A stretch of DNA of 64,000 nt from Methylobacterium sp. 77 (GCF_000372825.1 NZ_KB910516.1:1148011-1212010); one strand, 5' to 3'; shown: positions 9,838 through 20,460, counted from the stretch's first letter. Translations and numbers: made by a program. The notes: generated by a model not told the origin, from the letters alone.

Positions 9838-10752
9838 TCAGGCGCGGCGTTCGCCATAGGCGAGGGCCGGGCTCACGGTGCCGAAACGACCGCCGAGGAA
9901 GGCGGCCAGGGCCCCCAGCACCAGGGCGAGAGCGCCGTAGAGGGCGCCCTGGGCGGCGGCGCTACGGGTGGCCTCGGCGGCGGCCTGGGCCTTCTTCTTG
10001 GCGTCGGCCACGGTCTGCTCGTACTGCTTGCGGTAATCCTGGATCTCGGCCTTGGCCTGATCCGGGGTGATGCCCTGAGCCTTGGCGAGCGCATCGGCGG
10101 CGCGGGTCTCGGCCTGGGCCTGCTGGGCGGCATCGCCCGTCAGGTAGGCGCGCACGGCCTGGGCCGCCGCATCACGCAGGGCCGCCGGGTCCTGGCCGCC
10201 CGTGGACTGGCGGACCTGGTTCTCGATGCCGTCGAGGGGGTTCGTCAGCTTGGTGAGCGAGGGGGCCGCAGCCTGGGCCGCCGTCTGGGCCGCGCCGCCG
10301 ATGGCCGATCCGGCCCCGCCGATCACGCTCGAAATGCCGCCGAACGCGCCACCGATGAGGCCGCCGGCCGCCGAGGTGAGCAGGTAGACGATCACGAGGG
10401 TGGTCACCGCCCAGGACACCAGGCCGTGATAGCCCGCCGTGCCGGCGGACGGCTTGCCGGAGAGGCGACCGGCCAGGAACCCGCCGATCAGCGAGGCGAC
10501 GATGCCGGAGCCGACCCACCAGAGGCCGGCGCCGGTGGACAGGCTGGCGGCGCTGGGCGTGTCGGTGCCGGTGGGGTTCAGGGTGGCGAGGCCGATGCCG
10601 AGACCGACCATGTTGACGATCATCTGGACGACGAGGGCGGCGACGGCGCCGGCGAAGATGGCGCCCCACGAAACCTGATGGAGCAGGATCGTACGGGTCT
10701 CCAGCGAGGGCGCCGTCGAGACGGCGGGGGTGAGGGTCGGTGAGAGGGCCAA
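9838..10752 (-). CDS. Four-helix membrane protein with Ala-rich coiled region
   Basis: About 304 aa from a TTG start at 10752 that has AGGAA seven bases upstream; the frame is open further (to an ATG at 10923), but that extension looks non-coding. Membrane spans appear at HQVSWGAIFAGAVAALVVQ, in the Gly-rich ISSVIGGAGSAIGGA neighbourhood, at WAVTTLVIVYLLTSAAGGLI and at the end (GALYGALALVLGALAAFLGG). Between them lies an Ala/Gln/Lys-rich helical stretch (DAAQQAQAETRAADALAKAQ) likely to be periplasmic or a coiled coil. The layout resembles the PhnA-like/TIGR04086-type envelope proteins of Rhizobiales. Function unknown. Confidence 0.75.
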   Translation of the reverse strand: MALSPTLTPAVSTAPSLETRTILLHQVSWGAIFAGAVAALVVQMIVNMVGLGIGLATLNPTGTDTPSAASLSTGAGLWWVGSGIVASLIGGFLAGRLSGKPSAGTAGYHGLVSWAVTTLVIVYLLTSAAGGLIGGAFGGISSVIGGAGSAIGGAAQTAAQAAAPSLTKLTNPLDGIENQVRQSTGGQDPAALRDAAAQAVRAYLTGDAAQQAQAETRAADALAKAQGITPDQAKAEIQDYRKQYEQTVADAKKKAQAAAEATRSAAAQGALYGALALVLGALAAFLGGRFGTVSPALAYGERRA

Positions 10753-11149
10753 GGGCGAATTCCTGAATACGATGACGATGAAGGCGCCGGCGATCGCGCG
10801 CACGGACGCCTCCCGTCCTCCGCCGGACCGTGCCGGGGCGGACAAGCCGTTCGTGTCGTCGATCTCCTGAACCGTGATTTCGCCTCCCGGGCCGCGAAGG
10901 TCCCGGGATGCAGCGCCCGTCAACGTGCATCCCTCGGAATCGTTCGGACGATCCGGGACAAATCGACCAGGTCACCAATTTGTTTTGGCTAGTCGGCTGA
11001 GGACGCTCCGCCGGTCCGCGAATGCTTGGCGGCCTCCCGCACCGGACTCTGACCCGGTCTCGGTGCGTCTCACCGGGGTCCGCCGGACGAAGGCCGCCGC
11101 GCCGCCGCGCGGGCGGAGCCCGACGGGCCACGCTCAGCGAGCTACGGTC
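10753..11149. other. Intergenic region without clear gene
   Basis: About 400 bp between two leftward genes. It must hold the promoter of the membrane-protein gene. A short AT-richer patch (about 10970-10995) is the best place for a promoter but shows no convincing -35/-10 pair. Open frames here have no family resemblance and look like high-GC background. Confidence 0.5.
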
Positions 11150-12640
11150 TCAGCCGGTGAATCCGTTCTCGCGACCCCAGACGATGGCCTCGGCCCGGCG
11201 ATGGATGCCGAGCTTGCGGTAGAGCGAAGCGACGTGGTTCCGCACCGTGTTGGGCGTGAGCCCGAGCCGCTTGCCGATGGCGGCATCGGCCAACCCCTGG
11301 CAGATGAGCCCGAGCACCTCGCGCTCGCGCCGGGTGAGGTCGATGACCGGACCTCCGGCCGGCTTGGCCGAGGCGCGGCGCAGGCGCCCCAGGCGCTCGA
11401 TGATGCCGCGGCTGAACCACGACGTATCCGCCATCACCGCCTCGATTGCCGAGTACAGGTCCCGCTCCGAGCGTTTCCGGTCGGTGATGTCCTGGAGAAC
11501 CGCGAGGATGCAGGCCTCGTCGGCGATGGTGACGCGTTCGGCCGAGACCAGACAGTCGCGCGGCGCGAAATCCCTCACGCGAAGACAGGTCTCCAGGCCG
11601 AGCACGTGGCCATGCTCGGTCAGGTCCCGCGCGAAGCGCGCGCCTTCCGCCGGGTCGACCCAGAGCGTGCGCAGATCCGAATCGCGAAAATCCGGTTCAC
11701 GAGGATCCGGTTCGCGCTGTTCGATGCCGTCCTCGGCGAGGACGGTGTCTCCATCGCCGAAGACGCGGGTCATCGCCTCGTTGACGCCGATGATGGCGAA
11801 GCCGTCGGCGCGGCACAGGACGGTCGGCACGGGGGTGAGCCGGAAGGCGGCGGCGAAGCGCTCCTCGCTGTGGCGCAGGGCGGCCTCGGCCTTCTTGCGC
11901 AATTCGAGATCGGCGAAGGTGAAGAGCATGCACGGCTCGTCGCCGAGCTCGATCGGCTGGCCGGCCACGATGACGAAGCGGGTCCCGCCATCGGGCAGGC
12001 GAAGACAGGCCTCCATCTGCGGAATGGTCTCGCCCCGGCTCAGCCGCGAGAGGGCGAGGTCGCGGCTGCGGGCCTCGTTGAGCACGTCGACCTCGCCGAT
12101 GCTGCGCCCGAGGACATCCTCGCGCCGGTAGCCCGTCATCGCGAGGAAGCCGAGATTGACCTTCACATGGCGCTGGTCCGAGAGGCGGCAGATCAGGGCG
12201 GGCGCGGGGTTGGCGGCGAAGGTCCGCTCGAAACGCTCCTCCGCCTCGCATTGCGGCGTGACGTCGGCGAGAACGAGGGCGAGGCAATCCGGCGCACCGG
12301 CGGCATCGGTGATCACGAGGCTGCGGATGCGGTGCGTGGCCTCGAAATCCGGCCTGTCCGGTCGACGCACGGTGACGACCACGTCGTCGAAGGCTTCGCC
12401 CGCCACCACGCGCTCCATCGGCGTGCGCGCGACGACGTGGTTGTTGCGGGAGCGGAGGACGAACCTCTCGCGATAGGCGCCGATGGTCGCCCCGAGATCG
12501 TGGAGGGTCTCGACGCCATGCAGGGCCAGGGCCGCCGCGTTCGCCCAGGCGATGGTCTCGTCGGGCTCGATGAGGATGACGCCCTCGGTGAGGCCGGCGA
12601 CGATCTGGTGGAGCTGGGATCGGTCGAAGCCCGCCGTCAA
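11150..12640 (-). CDS. Multi-PAS LuxR-type transcription regulator
   Basis: A 496-aa cytoplasmic regulator. Three PAS-like domains are visible: residues about 5-130 (GLTEGVILIEPDETIAWANA), 140-255 (RTFAANPAPALICRLSDQR with GYRREDVLGRS) and 265-400 (FAAAFRLTPVPTVLCRADGF), each linked by the usual acidic/basic helix such as FADLELRKKAEAALRHSEER. The last 65 residues are a LuxR/FixJ DNA-binding domain with LTRREREVLGLICQGLADA and TPNTVRNHVASLYRKLGIHR. There is no receiver or kinase domain, so the input is probably a small ligand, redox state or light sensed by PAS. It is divergent from the acetamidase-like gene (182 bp between starts), a possible target. Confidence 0.86.
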   Translation of the reverse strand: MTAGFDRSQLHQIVAGLTEGVILIEPDETIAWANAAALALHGVETLHDLGATIGAYRERFVLRSRNNHVVARTPMERVVAGEAFDDVVVTVRRPDRPDFEATHRIRSLVITDAAGAPDCLALVLADVTPQCEAEERFERTFAANPAPALICRLSDQRHVKVNLGFLAMTGYRREDVLGRSIGEVDVLNEARSRDLALSRLSRGETIPQMEACLRLPDGGTRFVIVAGQPIELGDEPCMLFTFADLELRKKAEAALRHSEERFAAAFRLTPVPTVLCRADGFAIIGVNEAMTRVFGDGDTVLAEDGIEQREPDPREPDFRDSDLRTLWVDPAEGARFARDLTEHGHVLGLETCLRVRDFAPRDCLVSAERVTIADEACILAVLQDITDRKRSERDLYSAIEAVMADTSWFSRGIIERLGRLRRASAKPAGGPVIDLTRREREVLGLICQGLADAAIGKRLGLTPNTVRNHVASLYRKLGIHRRAEAIVWGRENGFTG

Positions 12641-12822
12641 CGAGGGAGACCACTCTCTGCGGGGGCGCGCGATGCGACCTGCGGGTCACGGACGCGGTGC
12701 CGGCACCCCTGGTTCTCGAGCCTGTCCACGGTTCACTCCCCCCATGCCTTGGCCGCCGGATTGCATACAGGATTCAAACCAGATGGCGGAATTCGGGCCG
12801 GATGGTGCGACGGGAGAGTTCG

Positions 12823-14265
12823 ATGTGCCTCGGTGACGACCCGAACTGCGCGCATTTCGCCGAGCATCGGCGCCGGTTCCTCGGCGACCTCGCGCCCGAG
12901 CGGCGCGCCTTCCTCAAGAGCGGCTTCGTCGCCACCGGGGGTGCCGCGGCGCTCGCGGCGGGCGGCCTGTCCCTCGTCGGTCCCGCCTTGGCGCAGGCGA
13001 GCGGCAAGGGCATCGAGCGGACGGCGCATTACCACCTTCAGGCCACCGCCGAGACCGTGCATTGGGGATATTTCTCGAAACTGCTGAAGCCCCAGGTCGA
13101 GATCGAATCCGGCGACTACGTCACCATCGAGACCCTGACCCACCACGCCAACGACGATGCCGAGCGCATGGTGACGGGCGATCCCGGCGCCGAGAGCGTG
13201 TTCCTTTGGACCAGAGAGAAGAAGGGCGTGGCCCGCCGCGGGGCCGGACCGGAGACCGGCCCGCTCGGACCGGGCGGCGGGCTCGGCGTCCATATCTGCA
13301 CCGGCCCGGTGGCGATCCGGGGTGCCGAACCCGGCGACGTGCTGGAGGTGCGCATCCTCGACGTGGCGCCGCGCCCCTGCGCCAACCCCGCCTTCAAGGG
13401 CCGCAGCTTCGGCAGCAACGCCGCCGCCTGGTGGGGCTATCATTACAAGGACATGATCACCGGCGACCGGCCGCGCGAGGTCATCACCATCTACGAGGTC
13501 GACGCCACCGGCGCCCGCGACTGGGCGAAGGCGGTCTACAATTTCCGCTGGCCCGGGGTGACCGATCCGTTCGGCGTGGCGCATCCGACCATCGATTATC
13601 CGGGCATCCCCGTCGACCACACCAAGACGAGCCGCAATTTCGACGTGCTCAAGGGCGTGCGCGTGCCGATCCGTCCGCATTTCGGCACGATGGGCCTCGC
13701 GCCCAAGGAGGCCGACATGGTGAACTCGATTCCCCCGAGCTACACTGGCGGCAACATCGACAATTGGCGCATCGGCAAGGGCGCGACGATGTACTACCCC
13801 GTGGCGGTGCCAGGCGCCCTGTTCTCGGTGGGCGACCCGCATGCGAGCCAGGGCGATTCCGAACTCTGCGGTACCGCCATCGAGTGTTCGCTCACCGGCA
13901 CCTTCCAGTTCGTCCTGCACAAGAAGGCGGATCTCGCTGGCACGGCGCTCGAATCCCTCGACTTCCCGATGATCGAGACGGCGGAGGACTGGGTTCTCTC
14001 CGGGTTCAGCTACCCGAACTACCTCGCCGATCTCGGCCCCGAGGCGCAGAGCGAGATCTTCGCCAAATCCTCCATCGACCTCGCCATGCGCGACGCCTTC
14101 CGCAAGATGCGGCAGTTCCTGATGCAGGCGAAGGGACTCACCGAGGACGAGGCGATCTCGCTCATGTCGATCGCCGTCGATTTCGGCATCACCCAGGTGG
14201 TGGACGGCAATTGGGGCGTCCACGCCATCGTCAAGAAGGCGATCTTCTCGGAGCGGCCTGCGTAA
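12823..14265 (+). CDS. Tat-exported acetamidase/formamidase family protein
   Basis: A 480-aa amidohydrolase of the FmdA/AmdA family, which releases ammonia from short amides such as formamide or acetamide. Unlike typical cytoplasmic members it begins with a twin-arginine signal (RRAFLKSGF at about residue 28, then an Ala/Gly-rich apolar stretch ending PALAQA), so it should act in the periplasm. Family features include SGDYVTIETLTHHAND, GPVAIRGAEPGDVLEVRI, HPTIDYPGIPVDH, the GTMGLAP segment and DPHASQGDSELCGTAIE. Start ATG 12823 follows GGGAGAG at a good distance; ATG 12802 is an alternative. The actual amide substrate is not determinable here. Confidence 0.88.
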   Translation: MCLGDDPNCAHFAEHRRRFLGDLAPERRAFLKSGFVATGGAAALAAGGLSLVGPALAQASGKGIERTAHYHLQATAETVHWGYFSKLLKPQVEIESGDYVTIETLTHHANDDAERMVTGDPGAESVFLWTREKKGVARRGAGPETGPLGPGGGLGVHICTGPVAIRGAEPGDVLEVRILDVAPRPCANPAFKGRSFGSNAAAWWGYHYKDMITGDRPREVITIYEVDATGARDWAKAVYNFRWPGVTDPFGVAHPTIDYPGIPVDHTKTSRNFDVLKGVRVPIRPHFGTMGLAPKEADMVNSIPPSYTGGNIDNWRIGKGATMYYPVAVPGALFSVGDPHASQGDSELCGTAIECSLTGTFQFVLHKKADLAGTALESLDFPMIETAEDWVLSGFSYPNYLADLGPEAQSEIFAKSSIDLAMRDAFRKMRQFLMQAKGLTEDEAISLMSIAVDFGITQVVDGNWGVHAIVKKAIFSERPA

Positions 14266-14432
14266 GGGGCCGAGCTGCATCGAAGGGCCGACATCCGGTC
14301 GCCCGGACCCCTTCCCTGAACGTCCGGGGAGTGGGGAACGCACCGTGGCATCCGGTCCCGAAGCGGACGTTCCGCATCCGGTCACGGGCCGGTCCATATT
14401 GCTTTCCCGCGAGCAGTCATTTCACTGCCTCG

Positions 14433-15347
14433 ATGCGGATCAATCGACACGAACTGGCCGATCTCGGCACGTTCCTCGCCCTCGCGCGCCATCGCAGCTT
14501 CCGGCGAGCCGGACTGGAGCTCGGCGTCAGCCCTTCGGCGCTCAGCCACGCGCTGAAAGCCATGGAGGCGCGCCTCGGCCTGCGTCTCGTCAACCGCACC
14601 AGCCGCAGCGTCACGCTCACGGCGGCCGGGGACGATCTGCTCGCTTCGCTGGACGCTCCGTTCGCGGCAATCGACGCCGCGCTCGACGTGCTCAACCGGC
14701 ACCGGGAGCCGAGCCGGGCCACCGGGCGGATCCGTCTCAACGTGCTCGAACATGCCAGCACGCTGCTGCTCGCTCCGGTGCTGCCGCTCTTCCATGACCG
14801 TCATCCGCTGGTGGAGATCGACGTCCGGGTGTCCAACGACCTGCTCGATGTGGTGGAAGCCGGAGCCGACGCGGGCATCCGGTATGGCGGAACGATCCCT
14901 CAAGACATGGTGGCGCAGCGCCTGTCGGCCGATCTTCGCTGGGTGGTGGTCGGCGCTCCGGTCTATCTCGACCGGCATGGGACGCCCGATCATCCCCACG
15001 ACCTTGCGGCTCACCGATGCCTGCGCATCCGCCTCGGCGACGACAGCCTCTACCGATGGGAGTTCGAGCGACCGGGCGAGCCGATCGCGCTCGACGTTCC
15101 CGGTGCGGTGACGATCAACAACACGCAATTCGGCCTGTCCCTGGCGGTGGCAGGCGGCGGGCTCGCCTATCTGCCCGAGCCGTGCGTCGCTCCTGCGGTC
15201 GCCCGCGGCGAGCTGCGCGTCGTGCTGCCGGACTGGGCTTCCACGGGGGCGGGCTTCCACCTCTACTATCCCGGACGCCGCCAGTTGCCGACCGGGTTGC
15301 GGCTCCTCATCGACCTGATCCGCGAGGTCGAACCGCTCGGATCGTAG
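14433..15347 (+). CDS. LysR-family transcription regulator
   Basis: A 304-aa LysR regulator. The winged HTH is at residues 1-65 (LGTFLALARHRSFRRAGLEL, then VSPSALSHALKAMEARLGLR and LVNRTSRSVTLTAAG); the rest is the periplasmic-binding-type effector domain (GRIRLNVLEHASTLLLAPVL, DAGIRYG). It resembles the subgroup that regulates nearby SDR or quinone-oxidoreductase genes. It precedes, in the same direction, an SDR gene 120 bp away, which is a candidate target. Start ATG 14433 gives the usual N-terminus. Confidence 0.93.
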   Translation: MRINRHELADLGTFLALARHRSFRRAGLELGVSPSALSHALKAMEARLGLRLVNRTSRSVTLTAAGDDLLASLDAPFAAIDAALDVLNRHREPSRATGRIRLNVLEHASTLLLAPVLPLFHDRHPLVEIDVRVSNDLLDVVEAGADAGIRYGGTIPQDMVAQRLSADLRWVVVGAPVYLDRHGTPDHPHDLAAHRCLRIRLGDDSLYRWEFERPGEPIALDVPGAVTINNTQFGLSLAVAGGGLAYLPEPCVAPAVARGELRVVLPDWASTGAGFHLYYPGRRQLPTGLRLLIDLIREVEPLGS

Positions 15348-15467
15348 GGGCCGCTCCCTCCGGCGATGAATGTCGCTCATCGTTCCGTTGAGGCGGGAGT
15401 GGCTGATCGTCGGCCGGCGCGACCTCTACGTAAGAGACCACATCGAGGTCAGCGGAGAGAACGAGAC

Positions 15468-16214
15468 ATGAGCCGTTTCATCGGAAAGGTCGCCTTCATC
15501 ACGGGTGCCGCCAGCGGCATCGGCCGCGCCGCCGCCATCGCCTTCGCGACGGAGGGAGCGCGCGTCGCGATCACCGACCGCGCGGAAGCACCGCTGGAAC
15601 GGCTTCGCGCCGAGATCGAGGCGAGCGGCGGCGAGGTGCTGGCGATCCGCTGCGACGTATCGGCTCCAGAGGAGGTGGAAGCGGCGGTGGCCCGAACCGT
15701 CGAGCGGTTCGGCCGGCTCGACTGCGCCTTCAACAATGCGGGCGTGGAGAACAAGGCGTCTCCCGTCCATGAGATCGCCCTCGACGAATGGGACCGTATC
15801 CTCGCCATCAACCTGCGCGGCACGTTCGTCTGCATGAAGCACGAGATCGCTCAGATGCTGCGCCAGGGCAGCGGCGTGGTGGTCAACACGTCGTCGGGAG
15901 CGGGCGTCCGGGGCGTGGCGGGCGGGGCGAGCTACGCCGCCTCCAAGCACGCCCTCATCGGCCTGACCAAGTCCGCCGCCCTCGACTACGCAAAGGCGAA
16001 CATCCGGGTGAACGCCGTCCTGCCCGGGAACATCGAGACGCCGATGATGGACCGCTTCACGGGCGGCGATATCCAGAAGGCGATCGATCTCGAGCCGGTC
16101 GGGCGGCTGGGCAAGCCCGAGGAAATCGCGGAAGCCGTCCTGTGGATGTGTTCGGATCTCGGCGCGTTCGTGACCGGCGCGGCGATTGCGGTCGATGGCG
16201 GCTGGTCGCTCTGA
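15468..16214 (+). CDS. Short-chain dehydrogenase/reductase
   Basis: A 248-aa classical SDR using NAD(H) or NADP(H). It shows the cofactor loop [12 protein letters not shown], the acidic D after strand 2 (AITDRAE, suggesting NAD preference), NNAG at about residue 88, catalytic Ser in VVNTSSGAG, and YAASK for the Tyr/Lys pair. The C-terminal [12 protein letters not shown] is standard. ATG 15468 follows GGAGAGAACGAGAC. The substrate alcohol or ketone is unknown. It may be controlled by the LysR gene upstream. Confidence 0.92.
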   Translation: MSRFIGKVAFITGAASGIGRAAAIAFATEGARVAITDRAEAPLERLRAEIEASGGEVLAIRCDVSAPEEVEAAVARTVERFGRLDCAFNNAGVENKASPVHEIALDEWDRILAINLRGTFVCMKHEIAQMLRQGSGVVVNTSSGAGVRGVAGGASYAASKHALIGLTKSAALDYAKANIRVNAVLPGNIETPMMDRFTGGDIQKAIDLEPVGRLGKPEEIAEAVLWMCSDLGAFVTGAAIAVDGGWSL

Positions 16215-16345
16215 ACGAGAAGCACGGGCACGGGGCGACGGCGACCACGGCGATGACGCATCTCGCGATCCAGGAGCGCCTGGACGGCAAGGCCGTGACA
16301 GGGATGTGAGATCGGGATCGGGCGGCGTGGACCGGGGCCCGCCCG

Positions 16346-17911
16346 TCACACCACCGCGATCCGCCCCTCCAGCCCCAGCAGGCGGCCGAGACCGCGGACG
16401 CGGTTGAGGAGGCGGTCGCCCGGCAAGGCGGCGAGATCCGACGGCAGGGTCAACGTCACCCGGCCGTCTTCCATGAGGACGGGCAGGCGCGTGAGCGCCC
16501 CCTCCATCCCCGCCGAGACCGGGAAGGCGATGCGCAGGAGCGCGCCGAGGAGGCGGGCGCGCTCGAACAGGCGCGGGCCGGCGAGGCTGCGCAGCATCGG
16601 GCTCGCCTTCTCGGCGGCGACGCCCTCGTGGCGGAAATAGACCGCCAGGGCGAGATAGGCGCGGCCCGGATGGTCGATGCCGACGAAGGCGGCGTGGGTG
16701 ATGACGTTGATGCTCTGCTCGCCCCGGTAATCGGGATGGGCGCGCCAGCCGATATCCGAGAGGAGGCAGGCGGCGTGGCGCAGACGGCGCTCGTCGGCGG
16801 TCTCCGGCCCGTCGAGGGTGGCGACGAAGCGGTCGGTCCAGGCGATGAGGTCGTTGCCGTGGCCCGGCGAGCGGGCTCGGAGCCGATTGAGTTCGGCCGC
16901 CGCCGCGAGGAGCGGGTCGGTCAGGCGGGTGTCGCGGTCGAGCTGCTCGAACAGCAATCCCTCGCGCACGCCGCTCGCCGAGATGGCGAGTTCGCGCGGG
17001 CGGCCGACGCGGATGATCTCCTCCAGCACCACGGCGCCGTAGGCGAGGAGGGGCCGGCGTGCCTCGGAGACAGCCTCCACATCCTGCAGCAGGGCGGCGT
17101 CGGTGCGTTCGACCACTTCGAGGAAGCTCAACTCGTCCGACGGCTCGATGCTGTAGCCGTGCATGACGTGGAGCGGATATCCGCGCGCGGCCTGATGCAG
17201 GCGGGCCAGCGCCCGCCAGGTGCCGCCGACCGCGTAGAAGCTGCGGCCGCGCAGGGTCTCCAGCTGCGGCGCGGCCTTGGCGAGGTTCTCGCGGGCGATC
17301 TTGAGGGCCTTCTTCACGGAGCCGCCGGAGAGGTCCTGGAGGGCGAGGCCGCCGAGCGGCATGGTCACGCCCTGCCCCACCGTGGCGCCGCGCACGTCCA
17401 CCAGTTCGAGGGAGCCGCCGCCGAGATCGCCGACGACGCCGTCCGGCGTATGGAAGCCCGAGATCACGCCGAGGGCCGAGAGTTCCGCCTCGCGCCGCCC
17501 CGACAGGAGCTCGATCGGGTGGCCGCAGGCGGCCTCCGCGGCGGCGAGGAATTCCGGGCCGTTCTGCGCGTCGCGCGCGGCGGCGGTGGCCAGCACGAAG
17601 ACGCGGCCGACCCTCATCGTCTCGCACAGGATGCGGAAGCGGGCGAGCGCGCTGAGGGCGCGCCGGACCGCCTCCTCGTTGAGCCGGCCCGTGCTGAACA
17701 CGTTGCGGCCGAGGCCGCACAGGACCTTCTCGTTGTAGAGCGGCGTCGGCGCGCGGTTCAGGCCGTCATAGGCCACGAGACGCACGGAATTCGACCCGAT
17801 GTCGATGATCGCCACCGGTTCCACGCGATCCTGCACGACGCGCTCTCCTTGAGTCGTGAAGCCGATACCTGCACCGCCGATACTGGCCCCGCCGTCACGA
17901 GGAAGTCCCAT
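16346..17911 (-). CDS. ppx: Ppx/GppA exopolyphosphatase
   Basis: About 521 aa; hydrolyses polyphosphate end-wise (exopolyphosphatase) and may act on pppGpp. It has the ASKHA fold: AIIDIGSNSVRLVAYDG (phosphate 1), LATAAARDAQN, and GDLGGGSLELVDV (phosphate 2). The C-terminal half is HD-like and helical (LRHAACLLSDIGWRAHPDYR). Two starts are possible: ATG 17911 with AGGAG six bases upstream, or GTG 17836 with AAGGAG, which would begin nearer to the conserved core. It lies 26 bp after ppk1 in the same direction, so synthesis and breakdown of polyphosphate are probably one operon. Confidence 0.93.
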   Translation of the reverse strand: MGLPRDGGASIGGAGIGFTTQGERVVQDRVEPVAIIDIGSNSVRLVAYDGLNRAPTPLYNEKVLCGLGRNVFSTGRLNEEAVRRALSALARFRILCETMRVGRVFVLATAAARDAQNGPEFLAAAEAACGHPIELLSGRREAELSALGVISGFHTPDGVVGDLGGGSLELVDVRGATVGQGVTMPLGGLALQDLSGGSVKKALKIARENLAKAAPQLETLRGRSFYAVGGTWRALARLHQAARGYPLHVMHGYSIEPSDELSFLEVVERTDAALLQDVEAVSEARRPLLAYGAVVLEEIIRVGRPRELAISASGVREGLLFEQLDRDTRLTDPLLAAAAELNRLRARSPGHGNDLIAWTDRFVATLDGPETADERRLRHAACLLSDIGWRAHPDYRGEQSINVITHAAFVGIDHPGRAYLALAVYFRHEGVAAEKASPMLRSLAGPRLFERARLLGALLRIAFPVSAGMEGALTRLPVLMEDGRVTLTLPSDLAALPGDRLLNRVRGLGRLLGLEGRIAVV

Positions 17912-17937
17912 GACCGGCTCCTGCTGGGCTCGTCCGC

Positions 17938-20460
17938 TCACGGACGCTGAGCTCTGCGGCTCAGCGCGCGCGGACTCGACTTCTTCGAGGACTTGCCCCG
18001 GCCGGACAGGCTCGGGTTCGTCATGAAGTACTTGTGCGCGTTGAACGGCTCCTCGCCCTCGGAGGGCTGGACCCGCTCGCCCGCACCCGATGCCAGTACA
18101 CGCCAGCTCTGCTGGTTGTCGAGGAGGTTGGCGAGCATGATCTGGTCGAGCACCTGCTGGTGCACCGTCTGGTTGGTGATCGGCAGCAGCGCCTCGACCC
18201 TGCGGTCGAGGTTGCGGCTCATCAGGTCGGCCGACGAGATCGAGACCGTGGCCTTGGGGTGCGGCAGGCCGAATCCGTTGCCGAAGGCGTAGATCCGCCC
18301 GTGCTCCAAGAAGCGCCCGACGATGGACTTGACCCGGATCGTCTCCGACAGGCCGGGGATGCCGGGCCGGAGGCAGCAGATTCCGCGCACCACGCAATCG
18401 ATCTGCACGCCGGCCGCACTCGCATCGTAGAGCGCATCGATGATCTGGGCGTCGACGAGCGAGTTGCACTTGATCCAGATCGCGGCCGGGCGCCCCGCCT
18501 TGGCATGGGCGACCTCGGCCTCGATGCTCTCGATCAGGCGCGGCTTCAGGGTCAGCGGCGAGACCGACATCCGCTCGAGTTCGGCCGGCTCGGCATAGCC
18601 TGTGATGTAGTTGAAGATGCGGCTGACGTCGCGGGCCACCGCCGGGTCGGCGGTGAAGAACGACAGGTCGGTATACACCCGCGCCGTGATCGGGTGATAA
18701 TTGCCGGTGCCGACATGGCAATAGGTGACGAGCTTGTCGCCCTCGCGGCGCACCACCATCGACAGCTTGGCGTGGGTCTTCAGCTCGATGAAGCCGAACA
18801 CCACCTGCGCGCCGGCCTTCTCGAGGTTGCGCGCCCAACGGATGTTGGCCTCCTCGTCGAACCGCGCCTTCAGCTCGACCAGGGCGGTGACCGACTTGCC
18901 GAGTTCGGCCGCCTCGGCCAGGGCCGCCACGATCGGCGAATTCGACGAGGTGCGGTAGAGCGTCTGCTTGATCGCGACCACGTTCGGGTCGCGGGCGGCC
19001 TGGGCCAGGAACTGGACCACCGAATCGAACGATTCGTAGGGGTGGTGGACGATGAAGTCCTTCTGCCGGATGGCCGCGAAGACGTCGCCGCCGCTCTCGC
19101 GGATGCGCTCGGGGAAGCGGGCGTTGTAGGATTTGAACTTCAGGTCCGGACGCTCGATCCCGACGATCTGCGACAGTTCGTTGAGGGCCAGCATGCCCTC
19201 CACCACGAAGATCGCGTCGTAGCCGATCTCGAGCTCGTCGGCGACGAAGGCGCGCAGATCCTCCGGCATCCCGGCCTCGACTTCGAGCCGGATGACGACG
19301 CCGCGGCGGCGCTGCTTCAGCGCGCTCTCGAAATGCAGGACGAGGTCCTCGGCCTCCTCCTCGATCTCGAGGTCGGAATCGCGGATCACCCGGAACGTCC
19401 CCTGCCCCTTCACGAAATAGCCCGGGAACAGGCGGCCGGTGAACAGCACGATCATCTGCTCAATGGCGATGAAGCGCGCGGTGGCGTCCCCGGCCATGTC
19501 GGGCAGGCGCACGAAGCGGCCGAGGACCGAGGGCAGGCGGATGAGGGCGCGCAGGGTGCGTCCGTCGCGCGGGCGGACCATCATCAGGGCGATGCTGGAA
19601 CCGAGGTTGGACAGGAACGGGAACGGGTGCGCCGGGTCGATGGCGAGCGGCGTCAGCACCGGGAAGACATGGCTGAGGAAATACTCCTCCAGCCAGGATT
19701 TGTGCTCGGGGGTGAGGTCGCCAGGCTCGACGAGATCGATGCCGACGCCGTGCAGGTCATGGCGCAGCTCGCGCCAGCGCTGCTGCTGGTCGAGGGCGAG
19801 GCGCGAGACTTCCGAGCCGATGCGGGCGAGCTGTTCGGCCGGGCTCAGCCCATCCTGCGACGGCTGGATCAGGCCGGCGCGCACCTGATCGTGCAGGCCC
19901 GCCACGCGGACCATGAAGAACTCGTCGAGGTTGTTGGCCGAGATCGAGAGGAAGCGCAGCTGTTCGAGAAGCGGGTGGGTGGTGTTGGAGGCCTCTTCCA
20001 GCACCCGCCGGTTGAACTGCAGCCAGGACAATTCCCGGTTCACGAAGCGCTCGGGCGATTCGCGCAGGGCGCGGCCGGCCGCCAGCACGGTCTCGCGCGC
20101 CGGAGGTTCTGCATTCGCCCGTGTGGGCACGGTATCCGCCATCACCGTCTCCACCAGGATCGAGTCGGATTCCGCCTCCGGCTCGTCGATCGCGGCCGCG
20201 CCTGCCGACGACGGGCTCGCGGCGGATCGAGGCTTCGGTGCAGCCTTCGGGGAAGCCTTCGCCGCCCGGGCCCGAACGGGGGGGCGGCGCCGGGCAGCGG
20301 GACGCGTGCCGGGAGCGGCCGGCGCGGATTCCGCCGTGGCGCCGTCCCGGTCGGTCTCGCGGGAGCCGGTCTCACCGGGCGAATCGTCGGCGGCCTGAGC
20401 CACCTCCCTCTCCTCGGCATCCGTGCCCTTGGCGATCGCGTCCGAATCCACTTCCGGCAA
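17938..20460 (-). CDS. ppk1: Polyphosphate kinase 1
   Basis: An 840-aa polyphosphate kinase that polymerises the gamma phosphate of ATP into polyP. The family core starts near residue 137 ([20 protein letters not shown]); [13 protein letters not shown] and [14 protein letters not shown] lead to the segment [14 protein letters not shown], which contains the His that is phosphorylated in this family, and CHVGTGNYH follows. The first ~135 residues are an unusual acidic then Pro/Ala/Arg-rich tail absent from E. coli PPK; an internal ATG at about residue 107 is an alternative start. Followed by ppx. It starts 110 bp after hdaA in the same direction. Confidence 0.95.
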   Translation of the reverse strand: MPEVDSDAIAKGTDAEEREVAQAADDSPGETGSRETDRDGATAESAPAAPGTRPAARRRPPVRARAAKASPKAAPKPRSAASPSSAGAAAIDEPEAESDSILVETVMADTVPTRANAEPPARETVLAAGRALRESPERFVNRELSWLQFNRRVLEEASNTTHPLLEQLRFLSISANNLDEFFMVRVAGLHDQVRAGLIQPSQDGLSPAEQLARIGSEVSRLALDQQQRWRELRHDLHGVGIDLVEPGDLTPEHKSWLEEYFLSHVFPVLTPLAIDPAHPFPFLSNLGSSIALMMVRPRDGRTLRALIRLPSVLGRFVRLPDMAGDATARFIAIEQMIVLFTGRLFPGYFVKGQGTFRVIRDSDLEIEEEAEDLVLHFESALKQRRRGVVIRLEVEAGMPEDLRAFVADELEIGYDAIFVVEGMLALNELSQIVGIERPDLKFKSYNARFPERIRESGGDVFAAIRQKDFIVHHPYESFDSVVQFLAQAARDPNVVAIKQTLYRTSSNSPIVAALAEAAELGKSVTALVELKARFDEEANIRWARNLEKAGAQVVFGFIELKTHAKLSMVVRREGDKLVTYCHVGTGNYHPITARVYTDLSFFTADPAVARDVSRIFNYITGYAEPAELERMSVSPLTLKPRLIESIEAEVAHAKAGRPAAIWIKCNSLVDAQIIDALYDASAAGVQIDCVVRGICCLRPGIPGLSETIRVKSIVGRFLEHGRIYAFGNGFGLPHPKATVSISSADLMSRNLDRRVEALLPITNQTVHQQVLDQIMLANLLDNQQSWRVLASGAGERVQPSEGEEPFNAHKYFMTNPSLSGRGKSSKKSSPRALSRRAQRP

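Noticed and set aside
10753..10923. N-terminal extension of the membrane protein to an ATG at 10923
   Set aside because: The extra 57 residues resemble no signal or domain, while a TTG at 10752 has a ribosome site and starts just before the first span.
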